The notes under the pieces are model-generated. The model was not told the origin of the DNA. It saw only the letters and a list, made by a program, of their open reading frames with translations, and made no database searches. Positions 32,676 through 40,912 of a DNA stretch of 64,000 bases are shown here, in pieces. The stretch comes from Streptomyces sp. TSRI0107 (GTDB taxonomy: Bacteria; Actinomycetota; Actinomycetes; Streptomycetales; Streptomycetaceae): contig NZ_LIVZ01000014.1 of assembly GCF_001905845.1 (NCBI RefSeq), positions 124,001 to 188,000 of the forward strand, written 5' to 3'. Numbering within the stretch: position 1 is the stretch's first letter; the number at the start of each line of letters is the position of its first letter. The position numbers were made by a program, and so were the translations under genes.

Positions 32676-34124
32676 ATGACCACCGACCACGGCTACCCCG
32701 CCGTCCGCATGCACATCGCGGGCGAGTGGTGCCAGGGCGGCAGCGGACGCACCGCTCCCGTCCTCGACCCGGCCACCGAGGAGGAGATCGGCCGGGTACC
32801 GCTCGCCACCCCCGCCGACCTCGACCGCGCCCTCGACGCCGCCGCCCGGGGCTTCGGGACCTGGCGCGACACCCCCGTCGCCCGCCGTACCGCCGTCCTG
32901 CACGCGGCCGCCGACCTGCTCACCGAACGCGCCGGCGCCGTCGGCCGGATCATGACCCTGGAGCAGGGCAAGCCGCTCGCCGAGGCCGCCGGAGAGGCCC
33001 GCCGGGTCGCCGGCACCCTGCGCTGGCACGCCGACGACGCCCGCCGCGCGTACGGCAGGATCATCCCGTCCGCCCCCGGCACCCTGCTGTCCGTGCGCCG
33101 CGAACCGATCGGCCCCGTCGCCGCGTTCGTGCCCTGGAACTTCCCGGCAGGCGGCCCGATGCGGAAGATCTCCGCCGCGCTCGCCGCGGGCTGCTCGATC
33201 GTCGTCAAGGCCTCCGAGGAGACCCCGGCCACGGCGATGGAACTGGTGCGCTGCTTCGCCGACGCCGGGCTCCCGGACGGCGTGCTGAACCTGGTCTTCG
33301 GCGAGCCCGCCGAGGTCTCCGCCCGCCTCATCGCCTCACCCGTCACCCGCCTGATCGCCTTCACCGGCTCGGTCCCGGTCGGCAAGCTGCTCGCCGCCGA
33401 GGCCGGCAAGGTGATGAAGCCGTCCCTGATGGAACTGGGCGGACACGCCCCGGTGATCGTGTGCGCCGACGCCGACCCGGTGACCGCCGCCCGCCGCGCC
33501 GCGCGGGCCAAGTTCGCCAACGCCGGGCAGGTGTGCACCTCGCCCAGCCGCTTCCTGGTCCACGAGAGCCTGGCCGAGGAGTTCACCGCCGCGTTCGTGG
33601 CGGCCGCCGAGGCGGTCGTCGTCGGCGACGGCCTGGCCGAGGGCACGACGATGGGCCCGCTCGCCAACGAGCGCCGGCTCGCGGCCATGGAGCGCCTGGT
33701 CGCCGACGCCGTCGCGCGCGGCGCCAAGGTCCGCACCGGCGGCGAACGGCTCGACCGTCCCGGGTACTTCTTCCCGCCGACCGTCCTGACCGGCGTACCG
33801 GCGGACGCGGAGCTGATGCGCGAGGAGCCGTTCGGGCCGCTCGCGCCGATCGTGCCGTTCACGGACCTCGACGAAGCCCTCGCGACCGCGAACGCGCTGC
33901 CCTACGGACTGGCCGCCTACGGCTTCACCGAGTCCGCCGCCACCGCCGAACGCCTCGCGGGCGCCCTGGAGGCCGGGATCCTGTCGATCAACCACTGCGG
34001 CGGCTCCGTCCACGAGGCGCCCTCCGGCGGCGTCAAGGACAGCGGCTACGGCCGGGAGGGCGGGCCCGAGGCGCTGGACGCGTACCTGATCACCAAGCGG
34101 GTCTCCCACCTGCTGGCGGGCTGA
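32676..34124 (+). CDS. NAD(P)-dependent aldehyde dehydrogenase
   Basis: A 482-residue ALDH. FVPWNFPAGGPMRKISAALA, the catalytic Glu in LMELGGHAPVIVCADAD, and the nucleophile Cys in KFANAGQVCTSPSRFLVHES are all intact. Its closest look is succinate-semialdehyde dehydrogenase. In this operon it should oxidise the semialdehyde produced by ring cleavage, or a side-chain aldehyde. The start is 13 bases after the VOC gene and the stop shares one base with the FAH start (TGATG), so translation is coupled. Confidence 0.88.
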   Translation: MTTDHGYPAVRMHIAGEWCQGGSGRTAPVLDPATEEEIGRVPLATPADLDRALDAAARGFGTWRDTPVARRTAVLHAAADLLTERAGAVGRIMTLEQGKPLAEAAGEARRVAGTLRWHADDARRAYGRIIPSAPGTLLSVRREPIGPVAAFVPWNFPAGGPMRKISAALAAGCSIVVKASEETPATAMELVRCFADAGLPDGVLNLVFGEPAEVSARLIASPVTRLIAFTGSVPVGKLLAAEAGKVMKPSLMELGGHAPVIVCADADPVTAARRAARAKFANAGQVCTSPSRFLVHESLAEEFTAAFVAAAEAVVVGDGLAEGTTMGPLANERRLAAMERLVADAVARGAKVRTGGERLDRPGYFFPPTVLTGVPADAELMREEPFGPLAPIVPFTDLDEALATANALPYGLAAYGFTESAATAERLAGALEAGILSINHCGGSVHEAPSGGVKDSGYGREGGPEALDAYLITKRVSHLLAG

Positions 34125-34915
34125 TGCGGTACGCACGTGTGTCCGTCGGCGGACGGGCGGTGTGGGGCCGGGTGGGGGAGGAGGACGTCGAGCTGCTGTC
34201 CGGCTCGCCCATCGACGGCGCGCCGGACGTCATCGGCACGGTCCCGCGCGCCACCGCCGTCTGGCTGCCCCCGGTCGTCCCGCCCGTCTTCTACGCCGTC
34301 GGCATGAACTACCGGCGGCACATCGAGCACGCCGGCGTCCCCGTCCCCGAGCGGCCCGAGGTCGGCTACCGCGCCAACAACGCCCTCACCGGCCACCTCT
34401 CGCCGATCGTCAAGCCGCGCGAGGTCGAGGGCCGCTTCGAGGCCGAACCCGAGCTGGTCGCCGTCATCGGCCGCACGCTCCGGCACGCCACGTACGACGA
34501 GGCCCGCGCGGCGGTGTTCGGCTGGACGATCGGCAACGACGTGAGCGCCCGCGCCTGGCAGCACCAGGACCGCACGTTCTGGCGCAGCAAGAACAGCGAC
34601 ACCTTCAAGCCGATGGGCCCGTGGATCGAGACGGACGTCGACGCGCTGGCCCAGACGACCACGCTGAGGGTCAACGGCGAGGTCAGGGCCGCCTTCGCCA
34701 CCGGCGACATGGTCTTCGACCCCTTCGACCACCTCGTCGAGACGACCCGGCACGTCACCGTGCACCCCGGCGACGTGCTGTGGATGGGCGCCGAAGCCAC
34801 CTGTCAGCTGGAGCCGGGGGACACCGTGCACGTCGAGATCAGCGGCATCGGCGTGCTCTCCAATCCCGTACGCCTCGAAGACCCCGTACACCTCGAAGGG
34901 AACCACCGACCATGA
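34124..34915 (+). CDS. Fumarylacetoacetate hydrolase-family enzyme
   Basis: A 263-residue FAH-fold protein. The metal-binding sequence shows YAVGMNYRRHIEHAG at the start of the domain, FEAEPELVAVIGRTLRHATY with the E-x-E/L-V-V pattern, and GNDVSARAWQHQD then KPMGPWI. Members of this family act as 2-hydroxyhepta-2,4-dienedioate isomerases/decarboxylases or hydratases in meta-cleavage pathways. Overlapping starts and stops link it to ALDH upstream and a VOC protein downstream. Confidence 0.87.
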   Translation: MRYARVSVGGRAVWGRVGEEDVELLSGSPIDGAPDVIGTVPRATAVWLPPVVPPVFYAVGMNYRRHIEHAGVPVPERPEVGYRANNALTGHLSPIVKPREVEGRFEAEPELVAVIGRTLRHATYDEARAAVFGWTIGNDVSARAWQHQDRTFWRSKNSDTFKPMGPWIETDVDALAQTTTLRVNGEVRAAFATGDMVFDPFDHLVETTRHVTVHPGDVLWMGAEATCQLEPGDTVHVEISGIGVLSNPVRLEDPVHLEGNHRP

Positions 34916-35283
34916 GCAGGGAACCCCGCTACATCCACCACGTCAACTTTCCCACCACCGACCCCGACCGCACCGCCGAGTGGTACGCCAAGGTCTTCGG
35001 CATGAAGCGGATCACGCCCAAGTCCAACACCCGCGTGGTGCTGATGACCCGCGGCAACTTCGATCTGCACTTCACCCCCGTCGAGGAGATGGAGCGCATG
35101 GCGCCCTATCACTTCGCCGTCGAGGTCGACGACTGGGACGAGTTCCTGGAGCACCTGAAGGAGCTGGGCATCCGGCACACCCGGCCGATCCAGCGCCCCG
35201 AGAACCAGTCCAAGTTCTGCTACATCCACGACCCCGACCACACCATGATCGAACTGGTGTATCACGCCAAGCGCCCCAACTGA
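34912..35283 (+). CDS. Small single-domain VOC (glyoxalase-like) protein
   Basis: A 123-residue one-domain VOC protein. IHHVNFPTTDPDRTAEWYAK has the opening His. FDLHFTPVEEMERMAPYHFAVEV has a second His, and DPDHTMIELVYH has the closing Glu, giving a plausible metal site when dimeric. It could be an isomerase, epimerase or ring-cleavage partner for the larger VOC enzymes. The ATG overlaps the FAH stop (ATGA). Confidence 0.78.
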   Translation: MSREPRYIHHVNFPTTDPDRTAEWYAKVFGMKRITPKSNTRVVLMTRGNFDLHFTPVEEMERMAPYHFAVEVDDWDEFLEHLKELGIRHTRPIQRPENQSKFCYIHDPDHTMIELVYHAKRPN

Positions 35284-35308
35284 CCGCGTCCCAGAAGGAC
35301 TTCACCCC

Positions 35309-36112
35309 ATGCCCTACGCCGACTCCGACGGCACATCCATCTACTACGAGCGCCACGGCAGCGGTCCGGCGATCCTCTTCGTGCACGGCAGCGGCGGCCA
35401 CCACGCCGCCTGGTGGCAGCAGGTAGCCGCCCTGCGCGAGGAGTTCACGGTCGTCACCGTGGACCTGCGCGGCTTCGGCAAGTCCGACGCACCCACCCCT
35501 GCGCACTCGTCCAGGCCGGAGTTCGACGGCCAGGACTTCCCCGGAGACGTCGTCGCCGTCCTGGACACTGAGGACCTGACCGACGTGATGCTGGTCGGCC
35601 AGTCCATCGGCTCCGTCGCCGCGCTCCGGGCCGGTCTGCTGCGCCCCGAGCGGGTCGCCGCGGTCGTCCTCGGCCACTCCCTCGGCGGCATCGCCCACCC
35701 GGAGCTGACCGAACTGGCCGCCGCCGACCGCGCCGAGGCGGTCAGGCTGCCCGTCGTCGACCGGCTGCTCACCAAGCCGTTCCAGCGGGACCGCGCCGAC
35801 CTCGCCTTCCTCTTCCAGCAGATGGGCACCTTCAACGTCGCCAGGATGGCCGACCTGCGCAACCTCGACACCGACGGCCCCACCCTGGAGGAGATCCGGG
35901 CCTCCGGCGTGCGGGTGGCGTTCCTGGCGGGCGAGAAGGACGCGGTGCTGAGCGTGAAGACCGTCACCCGCGCCCACGAACTGCTGCCCGGCTCACACCT
36001 GGAGATCGTCCCGGGCGCCCCGCACTCCATGTACTGGGAGACGCCGGATCCGTACAACGCGGCGATCGCCCGACTGCGCCGCACCCTCACCGCACCGAAG
36101 GAAGCCGTATGA
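35309..36112 (+). CDS. Alpha/beta hydrolase (meta-cleavage-product hydrolase-like)
   Basis: A 267-residue alpha/beta hydrolase. The oxyanion segment is VHGSGGHHAAWW. The nucleophile elbow is VGQSIGSVAAL (Ser), and the catalytic His is in PGAPHSMYWETP. The acid is probably in AGEKDAVLS. This is the MhpC/BphD size and layout, appropriate for C-C hydrolysis of a ring-opened product or for an ester/lactone. ATGA overlap with the GlcG-like gene downstream. Confidence 0.82.
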   Translation: MPYADSDGTSIYYERHGSGPAILFVHGSGGHHAAWWQQVAALREEFTVVTVDLRGFGKSDAPTPAHSSRPEFDGQDFPGDVVAVLDTEDLTDVMLVGQSIGSVAALRAGLLRPERVAAVVLGHSLGGIAHPELTELAAADRAEAVRLPVVDRLLTKPFQRDRADLAFLFQQMGTFNVARMADLRNLDTDGPTLEEIRASGVRVAFLAGEKDAVLSVKTVTRAHELLPGSHLEIVPGAPHSMYWETPDPYNAAIARLRRTLTAPKEAV

Positions 36113-36579
36113 GCAGCCTGACCCTGGCCGCCGCCGAGGAGATCATCGAAGCCGCGCACAAGCGGGCCCAGGCCATCGGCAAGGCGGTGAGCGTCGCCGT
36201 CGTGGACGCCGGCGGCTTCCCGATCGCCATCCGCCGCCCGGACGGCGCCCGCCCCCTCACCCCGGACATCGCCCGCGCCAAGGCGTACACCGCCGCGGTG
36301 ATGCAGCGGCCCGGAAAGATGCTGAAGAAGTGGCAGGAGAGCCAGCCCGTCTTCTTCTCCCAGCTCTCCCAGCTGCCCGGCGCCGCCCTGCCCATCATGG
36401 CGGCCGAGGGCAGCGTGACCGTCAAGAAGGACGGCGAGGTCGTCGGCGGCCTCGGCATCGCCGGCGGCACCGCCGAGGAGGACCAGCTCATCGCCGAGGA
36501 GGTCCTCGAAGCCCTCGGCTACGAACTGGAGTTCGCCGCCTGGGGTGTCGCGGGCAGCCCCGCCGGAAAGGACCGATGA
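36109..36579 (+). CDS. GlcG/HbpS-family heme-degrading-like protein
   Basis: A 156-residue GlcG/HbpS (DUF336) protein. LTLAAAEEIIEAAHKRAQAI, VSVAVVDAGGFPIAIRRPDG, ARAKAYTAAVMQRP and VVGGLGIAGGTAEEDQLIAEE are the family landmarks. No signal peptide is present, so unlike Streptomyces HbpS it should be cytoplasmic. Members accompany many catabolic operons with unclear function, possibly binding a cofactor or organic acid. It is translationally coupled on both sides. Confidence 0.82.
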   Translation: MSSLTLAAAEEIIEAAHKRAQAIGKAVSVAVVDAGGFPIAIRRPDGARPLTPDIARAKAYTAAVMQRPGKMLKKWQESQPVFFSQLSQLPGAALPIMAAEGSVTVKKDGEVVGGLGIAGGTAEEDQLIAEEVLEALGYELEFAAWGVAGSPAGKDR

Positions 36580-37571
36580 CCATGGCGGACACGTTCAACT
36601 ACCGCATCGACCACCACGGCAGCCTGGTCCGTCCCGCCGGCCTCGCCACCGACGACCCCGAGGCCCTGGACGCGGCGGTCCGCGACGCGGTCGCCCACCA
36701 GCGCAAGCTGCGCTCCACCGTCGTCACCGACGGCGACTACCCCCGCGAGGACTTCCGCGGCGCCGTCCTCGGCAACGTCTCCGGACTGCGCCGTACGGCG
36801 CAGCGGACGGCGGACGGCCTGACCCGCTGGGTCGCGGAATCCCTGCCGAAGGCGAACGGGCCGCTGGCGGCCGACTGGGCCGCCCGGCTCGCCGGGCTGA
36901 CGGTGATCGCCCCGAAGGTCTCCCTGCCGTCCCCGGCCTACCTCGCCGCCACCACCTTCGAGCCCGGCCACGGCCCCGGCTCCGCCCGGGAACTCGGCGA
37001 CGCCTTCGCCGAGATCGTCCACGCGGAGATCGAACTGCTGGTCTCCAAGGGCGTCCGCCTGATCCAGCTGAACAACCCGCTGCTGCTCGACTGGCCCGAC
37101 GACAGCGCGCTCTCCTACGACGACGCCCTCACCGTGGAGACCCTGGCGGTACGGCTGGACGAGCGCCCCGAAGGGGTCCGCGTCGGAGTCTGCCCCGGCT
37201 GGGCGGCCCCGGCCGCCGTGGACCGGGCGCGGCTCGAACGGCTGTACGCGCAGGTTCCCGCCGACCGCTGGGTGCTGCCGTACGACCAGGGCACCGACGC
37301 CGAACTCGACCTCGTCCGGGCACTGCCGGAGGACCGGGACGTGTGCCTCGGCGTGGTCGACGCGACCGTGCCCGCACTGGAGGACGTCGACACGGTGATG
37401 GCCCGGATCGACGCCGCCGCGGAGCTGAAGGACATCGAGGACATGGCCGTCTCGCCGTCCCGCGGCTTCGCCGACGTGGCCGCCCGCCCGCTGCTCACTG
37501 CCGAGGACCAGCGCCGCAAGCTGGTCCTGGTGGAGACGGTCGCGAGGTACTGCTGGGGCAACGAGTTCTGA
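36576..37571 (+). CDS. MetE-like (cobalamin-independent methionine synthase II family) protein lacking zinc ligands
   Basis: A 331-residue TIM barrel corresponding to the C-terminal catalytic half of MetE. Family landmarks are IDHHGSLVRP, LPSPAYLAATTF, EIVHAEIELLVSKGVRLIQL and YCWGNEF at the end. MetE binds zinc through His-x-Cys and a later Cys. Here these positions read G204-V-C206 (VGVCPGW) and Arg296 (SPSRGF), so two of three ligands are missing. It is unlikely to be a methionine synthase and may be an alkyl-transfer or lyase offshoot (the family also includes epoxyalkane:CoM transferase). It is the last gene of the LysR operon. Confidence 0.8.
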   Translation: MTMADTFNYRIDHHGSLVRPAGLATDDPEALDAAVRDAVAHQRKLRSTVVTDGDYPREDFRGAVLGNVSGLRRTAQRTADGLTRWVAESLPKANGPLAADWAARLAGLTVIAPKVSLPSPAYLAATTFEPGHGPGSARELGDAFAEIVHAEIELLVSKGVRLIQLNNPLLLDWPDDSALSYDDALTVETLAVRLDERPEGVRVGVCPGWAAPAAVDRARLERLYAQVPADRWVLPYDQGTDAELDLVRALPEDRDVCLGVVDATVPALEDVDTVMARIDAAAELKDIEDMAVSPSRGFADVAARPLLTAEDQRRKLVLVETVARYCWGNEF

Positions 37572-37580
37572 GACGCCGCC

Positions 37581-37630
37581 CAGGGGCGCGGGGAACTGTG
37601 CGACCGGCCACAGACGGGCCCGCGCCCCTG
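37581..37630 (+). terminator. Long cruciform hairpin ending the LysR operon
   Basis: CAGGGGCGCGGG (37581-37592) and CCCGCGCCCCTG (37619-37630) form a perfect 12-base-pair stem. Inside, CTGTG (37596-37600) pairs with CACAG (37609-37613) around the loop CGACCGGC. The AGGGGCGCGGGGAACTG unit is recognisable as a dispersed streptomycete repeat that often follows genes. It probably terminates transcription in both directions between the MetE-like and ABM genes. Confidence 0.78.
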
Positions 37631-37653
37631 AACGCACACAAGCCCGTCAGATG

Positions 37654-37941
37654 CTAAAGGCCTTCGGCAAAGGTCACCGACCGGTCCCCGAGCAGCGGCC
37701 ACACCCGCTCCACGATCAGCTCCTGGAAGTACGCCGACGCCTTGTGCGCCTCGAACCCCGCCCGGTCGGCATACCGCTCGTACAGCAGAAAGCCCCCGGG
37801 CTCGTCCGCCACGGCATGCACCTCGTACGCCTCGTTCGCCGGCTCGGCCCGCGTGTGCTCCCGCATCCTCAGCAGCGCGGCACGCACCGCGTCCTCGTCG
37901 GCGGGCGCGCAGCGATAGCGGGCGACGACTGCGAAAGCCAT
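37654..37941 (-). CDS. Antibiotic biosynthesis monooxygenase (ABM)-domain protein
   Basis: A 95-residue ABM ferredoxin-like protein. FAVVARYRCAPADEDAVRAA, GGFLLYERYADRAGFEAHKA and the terminal FAEGL are the family pattern. Small ABM proteins act as cofactor-free quinone-forming monooxygenases or heme-degrading enzymes, often as dimers. A GGAGG site precedes ATG 37941. It is convergent with the MetE-like operon and divergent from the second ALDH, so it may oxidise an aromatic intermediate. Confidence 0.78.
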   Translation of the reverse strand: MAFAVVARYRCAPADEDAVRAALLRMREHTRAEPANEAYEVHAVADEPGGFLLYERYADRAGFEAHKASAYFQELIVERVWPLLGDRSVTFAEGL

Positions 37942-38103
37942 GGGAATCCTCCGGTCCGGTCATGGGTCTGGGACTGCCGATTCCAGCACGAATCCCCAGC
38001 TGAGCGACGCGCGCGACGCGCAACCTATGTCTGCCGCACCGGATCTGGCCGGCCGGTCCCCCCGTCGTGTGTCGTCGACGCGACACCACCACCGATGTAA
38101 GAG

Positions 38104-39555
38104 ATGAGCGCGATGCGTACCCTCACGACCCTCCTCGGCGGGGAGTGGCTGACGACCGGCGACTGGATCGACGTCCACGACCCGGCGGACGTCCGCACCC
38201 CCCTGGCCCGCGTCCCCGCCCTCGCCGCCGAGGACGTCACCCGCGCCTACGGCCACGCCGACCGCGGCTTCGCCCTGTGGAAGCGCACCAGCCCCTTCGA
38301 GCGGGCCCGGATCATGACCGACGCGGCCCGGCTGATCCGCGACCGCGCCGAGGACATCGCCGCCGACGTCACCGCCGAGAACGGAAAGACGCTGGCCGAG
38401 GCGCGCGGCGAGACGCTGAAGGCCGCCGACTTCCTCGACTACTACGCCGGTCTGGCCCGCCAGGGCTACGGCACCCTGCTGCACGACGCACGCCCGGACC
38501 ACCGTACGCACACCCAGCGCGAGCCGATCGGCGTGATCCTCGTGATCAGCCCGTGGAACGACCCGCTGATCACCCCGGCCCGCAAACTGGCCCCGCTGCT
38601 CGCCACCGGCAACGCGGCCGTGTTCAAGCCCGCCGGCGAGACCCCGCTGTCCGGCCTGCACTTCGCCCGCGCCCTGCACGACGCGGGCCTGCCCGCCGGG
38701 GTGCTGAACGTGGTGACCGGCCGCACCGCCGAGATCGAGGAGGCGCTGCTGGACGACCCGCGGATCGCCGGCATCACCTTCACCGGCTCCAACGCCGTCG
38801 GCAACCGCATCCGCCGCCGCCTCGCCGACCGGGGCGTCCGCTTCCAGGGCGAACTCGGCGGCAAGAACGCCTCCGTCGTGCTGCGCGACGCCGACCTGCC
38901 CGCCGCCGCGAAGGCCGTCGTCGCCGCCTCCTTCGGCCAGGCCGGACAGCGCTGCACCGCCACCAGCCGCGTCATCGTGGAACACGCGGTGTACGAGGAG
39001 TTCGTACGGCTCCTGGTCGCCGGCGTCGAGGCGCTGACCGTCGGACCGGGCAGCGCCCCGGCGACCACCCTGTGCCCGCTCTCCAGCCCGAAGCAGCGCG
39101 ACAGCGTCCTCGCCGATGTGCGGCGCGCGGTGGAGCAGGGCGCGACGGTCCTCACCGGCGGCGAGGCCGACACCGAGGGCGAGCGCGCCCACGGCTGCTA
39201 CGTCCGGCCGACCGTCCTCGCCGATGTCACCCCCGAGTCGGCGATCTGGCGCGAGGAGGTCTTCGGACCGGTCCTCGCCGTCCGCGCGGTCGACGGCTTC
39301 GCCGCGGCCGTCGAGGCGGTCAACGACTCCGCCTTCGGCCTCGCCGCCGCGGTCTTCACCCGCGATCTGTCGAGCGCCCACCGGTTCGCGGACGAGGCCG
39401 AGTGCGGGCAGATCGCCGTCAACACCACCACCACGGGCTGGGACGTCCACCTGCCCTTCGGCGGGTTCCACGACTCCGGGACGGCCTACAAGGAGCAGGG
39501 CGAGGAAGTCCTGCGCTTCTCCACCCGCGTGAAGACTGTCGCCATCCACTTCTGA
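38104..39555 (+). CDS. NAD(P)-dependent aldehyde dehydrogenase (second of the island)
   Basis: A 483-residue ALDH, distinct from the one at 32676. ISPWNDPLITPARKLAPLLA, the Glu in FQGELGGKNASVVLRDAD, and the nucleophile Cys in SFGQAGQRCTATSRVIVEHA are present. The GQ-x-C-T-A pattern is common in 2-oxoglutarate-semialdehyde and vanillin/benzaldehyde dehydrogenases. It is followed after 17 bases by an L-2-hydroxyglutarate oxidase, suggesting a link to a C5 dicarboxylate branch or oxidation of the aldehyde released by the TPP enzyme at 41787. Confidence 0.87.
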   Translation: MSAMRTLTTLLGGEWLTTGDWIDVHDPADVRTPLARVPALAAEDVTRAYGHADRGFALWKRTSPFERARIMTDAARLIRDRAEDIAADVTAENGKTLAEARGETLKAADFLDYYAGLARQGYGTLLHDARPDHRTHTQREPIGVILVISPWNDPLITPARKLAPLLATGNAAVFKPAGETPLSGLHFARALHDAGLPAGVLNVVTGRTAEIEEALLDDPRIAGITFTGSNAVGNRIRRRLADRGVRFQGELGGKNASVVLRDADLPAAAKAVVAASFGQAGQRCTATSRVIVEHAVYEEFVRLLVAGVEALTVGPGSAPATTLCPLSSPKQRDSVLADVRRAVEQGATVLTGGEADTEGERAHGCYVRPTVLADVTPESAIWREEVFGPVLAVRAVDGFAAAVEAVNDSAFGLAAAVFTRDLSSAHRFADEAECGQIAVNTTTTGWDVHLPFGGFHDSGTAYKEQGEEVLRFSTRVKTVAIHF

Positions 39556-39572
39556 ACCCTTGGGAGGTACCG

Positions 39573-40772
39573 ATGGCAGACGAGACGATCGGCATCGTCG
39601 GAGCCGGCATCGTGGGCCTGGCCACCGGCCGGGAGATCGCCCTGCGCCGCCCCGGCACCCGCGTCGTGGTGCTGGAGAAGGAGCACCGCGTCGCCGTCCA
39701 CCAGACCGGCCACAACTCGGGTGTCGTGCACGCCGGCATCTACTACCCGCCGGGCAGCCTCAAGGCCGCCCTGTGCGTCCGGGGCGTCGCCCTGCTGCGC
39801 GAGTACTGCCAGGACCGCGGGCTGCCGTACCGGGAGACCGGCAAGCTGGTGGTGGCGGTCCGCGAGGACGAACTCGGCCGCATGGACGCCCTGTACGAGC
39901 GGGCCCGCGGCAACCACGTGCCCGACCTCAGGCGGATCTCCCGGGAGGAGATCGCGGACGTCGAGCCGCACGCCGGCGGCATCGCGGCCCTGCACTCCCC
40001 GCGCACCGCCATCACCGACTACCCGGCGATCGCCCGCGAGTTCGCGAAGGACATCACCGGCTCCGGCGGCGAGGTACGGCTCGGCTTCCCCGTCACCGGC
40101 ATCACCAGGGTGCCCGGCGGCATCGAGGTGGCCTCCGGCACGGAACGCGTCCGCGTCGACCGGCTGATCCTCTGCGCGGGCCTGCACTCCGACGCCGTGG
40201 CGAGGCTCGCCCGGGACCGGCAGGAGCCCCGGATCGTCCCGTTCCGCGGCGAGTACATGCTGCTCAGGCCCGAGCGGGCGCACCTCGTGCGGGGCCTGGT
40301 CTACCCGGTGCCCGACCCCCGCTACCCGTTCCTCGGCGTGCACTTCACCCCGCGCGTCGACGGCACCGTGGAGGTCGGCCCCAACGCGGTCCTCGCGCTC
40401 GCCAGGGAGGGCTACCGGCGCAGCCGCGTCTCCCCGAGGGACCTGCTCGGCCTGGCCGCCTACCCCGGCGTGTGGCGGATGGCCGCGCAGCACTGGCGCA
40501 CGGGCGTCAAGGAGTACCGGGGCTCGTTCTCCGTCGCGGCCTTCATGAAGGACGCGAGGCTCTACGTCCCCGGCGTCGGCCCCCGCGACGTGATCCGCGG
40601 CGGCGCGGGCGTGCGCGCCCAGGCACTGGACCGCGACGGCACCCTCGTGGACGACTTCCGCATCCACCGCGCGGACCGGATCACCGCCGTGCGCAACGCC
40701 CCCTCACCGGCCGCCACCGCGTCCCTGGCGATCGCCGAGCACATCGTCGACGCCGTCTACGGCGACTCCTGA
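39573..40772 (+). CDS. lhgO: L-2-hydroxyglutarate oxidase (FAD-dependent)
   Basis: A 399-residue DAO-superfamily flavoprotein. The FAD-binding start IGIVGAGIVGLATGREIAL, the family-specific HQTGHNSGVVHAGIYYPPGS, and VGPNAVLALAREGY match LhgO/L2HGDH enzymes that oxidise L-2-hydroxyglutarate to 2-oxoglutarate, passing electrons to quinone or O2. GGGAGG precedes ATG 39573. In this location it may act on a hydroxy-dicarboxylate from the pathway rather than on housekeeping 2-hydroxyglutarate. Confidence 0.87.
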   Translation: MADETIGIVGAGIVGLATGREIALRRPGTRVVVLEKEHRVAVHQTGHNSGVVHAGIYYPPGSLKAALCVRGVALLREYCQDRGLPYRETGKLVVAVREDELGRMDALYERARGNHVPDLRRISREEIADVEPHAGGIAALHSPRTAITDYPAIAREFAKDITGSGGEVRLGFPVTGITRVPGGIEVASGTERVRVDRLILCAGLHSDAVARLARDRQEPRIVPFRGEYMLLRPERAHLVRGLVYPVPDPRYPFLGVHFTPRVDGTVEVGPNAVLALAREGYRRSRVSPRDLLGLAAYPGVWRMAAQHWRTGVKEYRGSFSVAAFMKDARLYVPGVGPRDVIRGGAGVRAQALDRDGTLVDDFRIHRADRITAVRNAPSPAATASLAIAEHIVDAVYGDS

Positions 40773-40830
40773 CGCCGGCGGTGAACGCCCTGCGCAGAGG
40801 GCACTTCCGCGCAACAACAGCTTGCACGCC

Positions 40831-40849
40831 GAGCCCTTAGCAAGGGCTC
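40831..40849. promoter_or_regulatory. Inverted repeat upstream of the amidohydrolase operon
   Basis: GAGCCCTT-AGC-AAGGGCTC is a perfect eight-base-pair inverted repeat 64 bases before ATG 40913, within the 140-base gap after lhgO. A TAGCGT hexamer (40860-40865), identical to the MFS promoter -10, follows it. It may be an operator for a regulator that is not identified here, or a short hairpin terminating the lhgO unit. Confidence 0.5.
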
Positions 40850-40912
40850 ACGGCCCGCCTAGCGTTCCTCCCGAACCACCCCACCACCCCCTTCGACAGG
40901 AAGAGTCACGCC

